11,356 bases of DNA from Bacillota bacterium (GTDB taxonomy: Bacteria > Bacillota > DTU030). Below, piece by piece: positions 6,816-11,356 of the stretch. Numbering within the stretch: position 1 is the stretch's first letter; every line of letters begins with the position of its first letter. The translations under genes and the position numbers were made by a program. The stretch is taken from assembly GCA_012841005.1 (NCBI GenBank), contig DUVO01000295.1, positions 1-11,356 on the forward strand, written 5' to 3'. Below the pieces are notes generated by a model. The model ran no database searches. It was not told the DNA's origin and saw only the letters and a list, made by a program, of their open reading frames with translations.

Positions 6816-6845
6816 AAAAATGGGGATCTTCCAGTCCCCATTTTT
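6816..6845 (+). terminator. Intrinsic terminator after the sigma-54 activator gene
   Basis: AAAAATGGGGA (6816-6826) pairs perfectly with TCCCCATTTTT (6835-6845) over an 8-nt loop. The A and T runs make it potentially bidirectional. It separates the regulator transcript from the E1/TRAP operon. Confidence 0.82.
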
Positions 6846-6855
6846 GTTGGTTTAA

Positions 6856-6881
6856 AAGTAGTTTTAGCGAAAAAACTACTT
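6856..6881. repeat. Perfect 10-bp inverted repeat touching the sigma-54 -24 element
   Basis: AAGTAGTTTT (6856-6865) and AAAACTACTT (6872-6881) form a perfect inverted repeat with a 6-nt centre. The right arm ends in the TT of the TTGG -24 box. It has no T-tract after it, so an operator or regulator site that overlaps the promoter is a better reading than a terminator. Confidence 0.7.
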
Positions 6882-6896
6882 GGTATAATTATTGCA
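6880..6896 (+). promoter_or_regulatory. Sigma-54 (-24/-12) promoter of the E1/TRAP operon
   Basis: TTGGTATAATTATTGCA matches the sigma-54 consensus YTGGCACGRNNNTTGCW at all but three positions. GG (6882-6883) and GC (6894-6895) are separated by exactly 10 nt. The predicted start is about 6907, 79 nt before the E1 alpha start codon. It lies directly downstream of a gene for a sigma-54 activator with an intact GAFTGA loop, which strongly supports it. An internal TATAAT is not paired with a good -35. Confidence 0.82.
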
Positions 6897-6921
6897 ATAA
6901 TCACGTCATTAAGAACTGTCA

Positions 6922-6950
6922 GTTCCCGCCGGTCAAGGTGCCGGGGGAAC
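6922..6950 (+). other. Hairpin in the 5' untranslated leader of the E1 alpha gene
   Basis: GTTCCC (6922-6927) pairs with GGGAAC (6945-6950) and CCGG (6929-6932) with CCGG (6941-6944), with one bulged G and an 8-nt loop. It lies 20 nt before the ribosome binding site and has no T-tract. It may stabilise the 5' end of the mRNA; that is inference. Confidence 0.45.
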
Positions 6951-6985
6951 AGAAGGCCATGATTTTTGTAGGAGGTGTTATCAGC

Positions 6986-7975
6986 TTGGATTTTCCCAGG
7001 GAACAACTAAAGGCTTTTTATCGAACCATGTATACTATTCGTTCCTTTGAAGAGAGGTGCAATGAACTTTTTCTGGCCGGAAAGATCCCGGGTTTTGTAC
7101 ACCTCTACATCGGTGAAGAAGCTATTGCCACCGGGGTCTGTGCAACCTTGAGGAAAGACGATTTCATTACCAGTACCCACCGCGGCCACGGCCATACCAT
7201 TGCCAAGGGTGCGGATCTGAAGAAAATGGCGGCGGAAATATTCGGAAAAAGTACGGGCTACTGCCGCGGCAAGGGCGGCTCCATGCACATAGCAGACTTT
7301 TCCATCGGTATGCTGGGCGCCAACGGTGTTGTCGGGGGCGGTTATAACCTGGCGGTAGGAGCTGCCCTGGCGGCTAAAATGCGGAAAACCGGGCAGGTAG
7401 CCGTTTGTTTCTTCGGCGATGGTGCTTCCAACCGGGGTACCTTTCATGAAGCTATGAACATGGCAGCTGCCTTTAAACTGCCGGCTATTTTTGTCTGCGA
7501 GAATAACCAGTACGCTTCGACGACTCCTTATCGGACCACTACCTCTGTTGAGAATATCGCTGATCGGGCAGTGGGTTATGGTGTTCCGGGTATTGTGGTT
7601 GATGGAAACGATGTCTTTGCCGTTTATGAAGCAGCAAAGGCTGCAGTGGAGCGGGCCCGGGCCGGTGGCGGACCCAGCCTTATTGAGGCCAAAACCTACC
7701 GGATTAAGGGTCATTTTGTCGGGGACCCAGAGCTGTACCGGTCCCGGGAAGAAGTGAGGGAAAGGTTTGAGACCGATGATCCTTTGAAAAATTTCCGGAA
7801 ACAGGTTTTGGCGGCAAACCAGTTGACAAAGGGAGAGCTTGAGGAAATTGAGGAACAGGTGCAGGAGGAGTTGAATGCTGCCATAGCCTTTGCTGAGGAA
7901 AGCCCCTTTCCGGAACCCGAGGAACTGTTTCAAGATCTTTACGTGGAAGGGTGGGGAGAAGCATGCGGGAAATAA
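6986..7975 (+). CDS. TPP-dependent dehydrogenase E1 component, alpha subunit (acetoin/pyruvate type)
   Basis: Alpha subunit of a heterotetrameric thiamine-diphosphate E1 that decarboxylates a 2-oxoacid or cleaves acetoin and passes the active aldehyde to a lipoyl E2. It has 329 residues, typical length. Landmarks: IGEEAIATG (42-50), STHRGHGH (63-70), GKGGSMHIADF (95-105), GANGVVGGG (111-119), and the TPP/Mg motif from GDGASN (144-149) to ENN (172-174). The long GKSTGYCRGKGGSMHIAD...GMLGANG stretch is closest in style to AcoA (acetoin dehydrogenase), but pyruvate or branched-chain E1 cannot be excluded. The TTG at 6986 is chosen because AGGAGGTG (6970-6977) sits 8 nt before it; an in-frame ATG at 6959 has a poorer site. 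The open frame reaching back to 6713 crosses the terminator and promoter and is not coding. The gene overlaps the beta gene by 13 nt. Confidence 0.92.
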   Translation: MDFPREQLKAFYRTMYTIRSFEERCNELFLAGKIPGFVHLYIGEEAIATGVCATLRKDDFITSTHRGHGHTIAKGADLKKMAAEIFGKSTGYCRGKGGSMHIADFSIGMLGANGVVGGGYNLAVGAALAAKMRKTGQVAVCFFGDGASNRGTFHEAMNMAAAFKLPAIFVCENNQYASTTPYRTTTSVENIADRAVGYGVPGIVVDGNDVFAVYEAAKAAVERARAGGGPSLIEAKTYRIKGHFVGDPELYRSREEVRERFETDDPLKNFRKQVLAANQLTKGELEEIEEQVQEELNAAIAFAEESPFPEPEELFQDLYVEGWGEACGK

Positions 7976-8934
7976 CCTTTGCGGAGGCTACTATGGAAGC
8001 CATGGCTGAAGAAATGGAACGGGACGAGCGGGTTTTTATCATGGGAGAGGATATAGCGCGGCAGGGGGGGATCTTCGGTCAGTTTAAAGGACTGCCCCAG
8101 AAATTCGGTTTTGAGCGGGTCATAGATACCCCTATTTCCGAAACGGCCATTGTCGGTGCCTGTGTCGGCGCCGCCCTGGCGGGGATGCGCCCCGTTGCCG
8201 ACATGCACTTTGTCGATTTTATCACTGTAGCCATGGATGAGGTCGTCAACCAGATGGCCAAGATCCGGTACATGTTCGGAGGTCAATGTACGGTACCGGT
8301 GGTTTTGAGGGCGCCCGACGGCGCTGCCCGTTCCGCCGCCGCCCAGCATTCCCAGTGCCTCGAGTCCTGGTTTGTCCATGTCCCGGGCTTGAAGGTAGTT
8401 ATTCCTTCCAATCCGGCCGACGCCAAGGGCCTTTTAAAGTCTGCCATCCGGTCCGATGATCCCGTATTGTACTTCGAGCATAAGGATCTCTTTCGTATGA
8501 AGGGTCCCGTGCCCGAGGGGGAATTTTTGGTTCCCATTGGGAAAGCCAAGGTGGTGCGGGAAGGCACAGATGTCACCATAGTATCCTATTCCGCCACCCT
8601 GCATAAAGCCCTGAAGGCAGCCGAGGCCCTGGCTCACGAGGGGATCCAGGCGGAAGTCATTGACCTGCGGAGTATCGTACCCCTGGACAAGGAGACCCTC
8701 TTTGCGTCGGTGAAAAAGACGGGCTACCTAGTTATTGCCCACGAATCTACCAAGAATGGCGGTGTGGGGTCTGAGGTGGCGGCTGTTGTGGCCGAGGAGA
8801 TCATTGAGTATTTGGATGGGCCCATCAAGCGGGTGGGGGCAAAATTTGTCCCGATTCCCTTCAGCCCGGCCCTGGAACCGCTGATGCTGCCCCAGGTGGA
8901 AGATATTATAGCTGCTGTCAAAGAGTCTCTTTAG
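7963..8934 (+). CDS. TPP-dependent dehydrogenase E1 component, beta subunit (acetoin/pyruvate type)
   Basis: Beta subunit partner of the upstream alpha gene; 323 residues, full length. Landmarks: REITFAEA (2-9), MGEDI with E29, DTPISE with E60 (likely contact to the TPP aminopyrimidine), GMRPVADMHFVDF (74-86), RAPDG (116-120), QHSQ with H129, VVIPSNPADAKGLL (145-158), and a C-terminal transketolase-type domain with VIDLRSIVPLD. The family C-terminus PFSPALEPLMLPQVEDI is intact. ATG 7963 has GGGGAG about 5 nt upstream and lies inside the last codons of the alpha gene, so the two are translationally coupled and should be made in equal amounts. No E2 or E3 gene follows; the next genes encode a TRAP transporter. 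Confidence 0.94.
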   Translation: MREITFAEATMEAMAEEMERDERVFIMGEDIARQGGIFGQFKGLPQKFGFERVIDTPISETAIVGACVGAALAGMRPVADMHFVDFITVAMDEVVNQMAKIRYMFGGQCTVPVVLRAPDGAARSAAAQHSQCLESWFVHVPGLKVVIPSNPADAKGLLKSAIRSDDPVLYFEHKDLFRMKGPVPEGEFLVPIGKAKVVREGTDVTIVSYSATLHKALKAAEALAHEGIQAEVIDLRSIVPLDKETLFASVKKTGYLVIAHESTKNGGVGSEVAAVVAEEIIEYLDGPIKRVGAKFVPIPFSPALEPLMLPQVEDIIAAVKESL

Positions 8935-9081
8935 GGCATAGAAAAGGTACTATAATTGGGAGGGGGTGATCTGTGGCGAGAGGGAAGATGGGAGAAACGC
9001 AGGGGGTTTAAGGTAAACTTGACCAGTGAATTGTTTGGATTGCCAAAGAACCACATACAAAAGAAAGGAAGTGGGTTTTGG

Positions 9082-10152
9082 ATGAATAAGAAGCTTTTGC
9101 GGTTCCTGGCTGTAGGAATGTTGTTTATCCTGGTCCTCGGCTGTTTCGGTTGTAGCGGTGGTGGTGGGCAGCAGGAGCCTGCCGGCGAAGAGGGAGAAGA
9201 GGGAGGAGAAGAAGTAGCCTTAAAGTCCGAGTACAAGTTGACCATGAACGTTTCCACCGATACCTGCTGGGGTCAGGGTGGGGTCAAGTTTGCTGAGCTG
9301 GTCAATGAGTACACCGACGGCAAAGTGAACGTCAAGGTATATCCCAACGCCCAGCTGGTCGGCGGCGACCAGATGCGCCAGGCGGAAATGGTTCAGAGTG
9401 GGGCTATTGACTTCATGCTGAACTCTACCATCAACATTGCCCCGACTATCCCTGAGTTCGACGTCTTCAGCCTTCCCTTCATGTTCCCCAGCTATGAAGC
9501 TGTAGATGCCGTTGTCAACTCTGAGGCAGGGCAGAAGCTCCTGGATGTGCTGGGCGACTATAACATGGTAGGTCTGGGCTATGGTGAGAACGGCTTCCGG
9601 GAACTCACCAACAACGTTCGTCCCATAACCTCCCCCGATGATATGAAGGGCCTCAAGATCCGGGTTGTTACCCCCATTTATATCGATATCATGCGGGCCC
9701 TGGGAGCAAACCCCATTGCCATGAACTGGGGTGAAGTCTTCACCTCCCTCCAGCAGGGTGTTATCGACGGGCAGGAGAACCCTGTTGTCGGGATTATTAT
9801 CCCCAACAAGGTATATGAGGTTCAGAAATACATGACCAACTGGCATTATTCTTATGATGCCCTGGTTCTGGCTGTCAATAAGGATGTCTGGGAAAGCATC
9901 CCGGCTGACCTTCAGGAACAGATCCAGCGGGCTGCCAAGGATGCCATGGCCTACCAGATCCAGATCAGCAGGGAAGGCCTGGCGGAAGGAAACGATTTCC
10001 TGCGGGAACAGGGAATGGAAGTAACAGACCTGACCCCGGAACAACTGGTTCCCTTCAAGGAGCTGACCAAGCCCGTGTATGACGACTACGCCGAAAAGGT
10101 CGGTCTGGATATCGTAAAGGCCTTTGAAGAAGTTGTAGCGGGAATGCAGTAG
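9082..10152 (+). CDS. dctP: TRAP transporter substrate-binding lipoprotein, DctP family
   Basis: Extracytoplasmic receptor of a tripartite ATP-independent transporter; binds a carboxylate-bearing substrate and delivers it to the DctQM permease. It has 356 residues. Residues 1-20 form a lipoprotein signal peptide with C21 (VLGC) as the likely lipid-anchored cysteine, followed by a Gly/Glu-rich linker (25-48). The binding domain carries family landmarks: VYPNAQLVGGDQM (87-99), DVFSLPFMF (127-135), LKIRV with R194 (the conserved Arg that clamps the substrate carboxylate), and GVIDGQENP (226-234). The substrate is not readable from sequence. ATG 9082 starts the signal peptide; an open frame upstream to 8956 adds non-signal sequence and is rejected. 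It is 147 nt after E1 beta, probably in the same operon. Confidence 0.93.
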   Translation: MNKKLLRFLAVGMLFILVLGCFGCSGGGGQQEPAGEEGEEGGEEVALKSEYKLTMNVSTDTCWGQGGVKFAELVNEYTDGKVNVKVYPNAQLVGGDQMRQAEMVQSGAIDFMLNSTINIAPTIPEFDVFSLPFMFPSYEAVDAVVNSEAGQKLLDVLGDYNMVGLGYGENGFRELTNNVRPITSPDDMKGLKIRVVTPIYIDIMRALGANPIAMNWGEVFTSLQQGVIDGQENPVVGIIIPNKVYEVQKYMTNWHYSYDALVLAVNKDVWESIPADLQEQIQRAAKDAMAYQIQISREGLAEGNDFLREQGMEVTDLTPEQLVPFKELTKPVYDDYAEKVGLDIVKAFEEVVAGMQ

Positions 10153-10167
10153 AGCATGGGTTTAACT

Positions 10168-10196
10168 GGGGAGGGGTGCTTCATGCACCTCTCTCC
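10168..10196 (+). other. Intercistronic hairpin between dctP and dctQ
   Basis: GGGGAGGGGTGC (10168-10179) pairs with GCACCTCTCTCC (10185-10196) over a TTCAT loop: 12 pairs, two of them G-T. Only TTT follows, so it is a weak or partial terminator or an mRNA 3'-end stabiliser rather than a full stop. Such elements often raise binding-protein expression above that of the membrane subunits. Confidence 0.7.
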
Positions 10197-10219
10197 TTTC
10201 CGGTCAAGGAGGGATGCTG

Positions 10220-10705
10220 ATGTTAAAGTTCGTGGAAAAATTCCAGGAATATGCCTGTGCAGTTATGCTCTTCTTTGTCGTTGCCCTGGCCTTTGCCAAT
10301 GTTATAGTCAGGTACCTGACCAACGCTTCCCTGGCCTTTACTGAAGAGTTAATCATCAATCTCTTCGTGTGGCTTACCGTCTTTGGTGGTGCCATCGCTT
10401 TTAAGAGAAAAGCCCACTTGGCTGTGACTGCCCTGACCAATCTCTTTCCGCCAAAACTTCAGAAAGCGGCTGTGGTTTTTTCGGCTCTCTGTTCCACCGC
10501 CCTTTTCATACTCCTCTTATACCATGGTTATAACCTCGTGGTGCAGGAATACGTCAACAAGATGACCACCTATTCCATGGCCCTGCCCATGTGGTGGTTC
10601 GGGCTGGCCCTGCCCTTTGGGGCGGTTCTCTTGATTATTAGCGTGGTGCAGGCGACCCTGGAAGAGCTGCGGTTACTGGCGGAAAAAGAACAGGCCAATG
10701 GTTAG
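10220..10705 (+). CDS. dctQ: TRAP transporter small membrane subunit, DctQ family
   Basis: Small four-helix integral membrane subunit that partners DctM in Na+- or H+-driven uptake. It has 161 residues, with hydrophobic segments at about 12-32, 43-62, 82-103 and 121-143. Family landmarks: NVIVRY (27-32), FTEELIINLFVWLTVFGGAIAF (about 40-61) and PMWWF (123-127). The ATG at 10220 lies 7 nt after AAGGAGG (10206-10212), whereas the ATG at 10214 is only 1 nt from it. It follows dctP after a 67-nt spacer that contains the hairpin and precedes dctM by 26 nt. Confidence 0.92.
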   Translation: MLKFVEKFQEYACAVMLFFVVALAFANVIVRYLTNASLAFTEELIINLFVWLTVFGGAIAFKRKAHLAVTALTNLFPPKLQKAAVVFSALCSTALFILLLYHGYNLVVQEYVNKMTTYSMALPMWWFGLALPFGAVLLIISVVQATLEELRLLAEKEQANG

Positions 10706-10731
10706 GTTGAAAAGGATGGGAGGACGGTATA

Positions 10732-11356
10732 ATGTCACTACCGATTGACCCAGGTTTACTTTTGCTTTTAGTATTTTTCGCACTGATTTTTTTACGGGTG
10801 CCCATCTGCGTTGCCCTCGGTCTTGCCGGCATGCTTTTGGTTTATTTGACCAATCTGGGAGCCCAGATGTTTGCTCCCGTGTTCTTCGCCAATATCTCAA
10901 AGTTTTCCCTGCTGGCCATTCCTTTTTTTATCCTTGCCGGGGTCCTTATGGGGAGGGCCAAGATCTCCGATAAAATTATTCGCCTCATTGCCCTCCTGGT
11001 GGGTCCGCTGAAGGGGGGCCTGGCCATTGTCACCATTATTACCGCCCTTTTCTGGGGAGCGGTGTCGGGTTCCGGTCCGGCGACGGTGGCTGCCCTGGGG
11101 ACCATCCTGATCCCGGGCATGATCGAGGCGGGCTACGACAAGGGCTTTGCCGCGGCCCTGATGTCGGCTGCCAGCGGGTTGGCCATTGTCATTCCCCCCA
11201 GTATTGCCTTTGTTGTTTACGGCGTAATCACCGGTGCTTCCATCAGCAAGCTTTTTATTGCCGGGATTATTCCGGGAATAGTAGTAGGTCTTTTCCTCAT
11301 TATTGCCGCCTATTTGATTTCAGTAGCCCGGGGCTACGGGGGAGAAGCTTTTGGGA
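10732..11356 (+). CDS. dctM: TRAP transporter large membrane subunit, DctM family (3'-truncated by window)
   Basis: The large multi-helix permease subunit that forms the transport channel. Only the first 208 residues are present; the frame is open to the window edge, and family members usually have about 425-430. Start ATG 10732 has GGGAGG 8 nt upstream. Landmarks: FALIFLRVPICVALGL near the N-terminus, LLAIPFFILAG, the highly conserved WGAVSGSGPATVAALG stretch (about 106-121), and IPPSIAFVVYGVITGASISKLFIAGIIPG (about 149-177). It completes the dctP-dctQ-dctM set downstream of the E1 genes. Confidence 0.94.
   Translation, partial: MSLPIDPGLLLLLVFFALIFLRVPICVALGLAGMLLVYLTNLGAQMFAPVFFANISKFSLLAIPFFILAGVLMGRAKISDKIIRLIALLVGPLKGGLAIVTIITALFWGAVSGSGPATVAALGTILIPGMIEAGYDKGFAAALMSAASGLAIVIPPSIAFVVYGVITGASISKLFIAGIIPGIVVGLFLIIAAYLISVARGYGGEAFG

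Noticed and set aside
6713..6985. N-terminal 91-codon extension of the E1 alpha frame
   Set aside because: It crosses the terminator at 6816-6845, the inverted repeat and the sigma-54 promoter, and has no similarity to E1 alpha. The TTG at 6986 has a good ribosome binding site.
7007..7933. Minus-strand 308-codon frame opposite E1 alpha
   Set aside because: Antisense shadow of a well-conserved gene, with no ribosome binding site or motifs.
8951..8956. TATAAT before dctP as an internal sigma-A promoter
   Set aside because: The -35 region at 17-nt spacing reads TCTTTA, a poor match, and there is no extended -10.
10156..10344. 62-codon frame between dctP and dctQ
   Set aside because: It runs through the intercistronic hairpin and into dctQ in another frame; no motifs.

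Overview
The window looks like chromosomal DNA of an anaerobic, probably spore-forming and possibly thermophilic Firmicute (Moorella / Desulfotomaculum / Thermoanaerobacterales-like). The grounds are a moderately GC-rich base composition, strong GGAGG-type ribosome binding sites, frequent GTG/TTG starts, compact sigma-A promoters, U-tract intrinsic terminators, a Firmicute-type lysine riboswitch, and a sigma-54 activator next to a TRAP transporter. The genus is inference; no rRNA or species marker is present.

Layout. (1) 1-600: the end of a gene for a very Tyr/Gln/Gly-rich protein with a 22-residue tandem repeat, closed by an intrinsic terminator. (2) 696-2142, minus strand: a single-gene unit (promoter, gene, terminator) for an exported M20D (AbgB-like) amidohydrolase, convergent with the first gene. 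(3) 2145-2420: mostly no recognised gene, but it holds a candidate 36-codon ORF with a strong ribosome binding site, a CTG start and a following hairpin. (4) 2423-4632: a complete lysine-biosynthesis unit: sigma-A promoter, lysine riboswitch aptamer, terminator, dapB, dapA, terminator. (5) 4643-6845: a sigma-A promoter and a GAF-PAS-AAA+-Fis activator of sigma-54 RNA polymerase (AcoR-like), with its own terminator. (6) 6856-11356 (cut by the window edge): a sigma-54 (-24/-12) promoter, then overlapping genes for the alpha and beta subunits of a TPP-dependent 2-oxoacid/acetoin dehydrogenase E1, then a tripartite TRAP transporter (dctP lipoprotein, dctQ, dctM partial).

How the parts fit. Units 5 and 6 read as one regulatory module: the activator senses a small molecule through its GAF/PAS domains and switches on the adjacent sigma-54 promoter, which drives an E1 enzyme and a carboxylate-type importer. 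This suggests inducible uptake and TPP-dependent cleavage of a 2-oxoacid, acetoin or related compound. No E2 (lipoyl acyltransferase) or E3 gene appears between E1 and the transporter, so the fate of the active aldehyde is open. Unit 4 makes diaminopimelate/lysine and is shut off by lysine through transcription attenuation.

The least explained elements are the FUS/EWS-like Tyr/Gln repeat protein, the CTG-started small ORF, and the dyads packed around the sigma-54 promoter.
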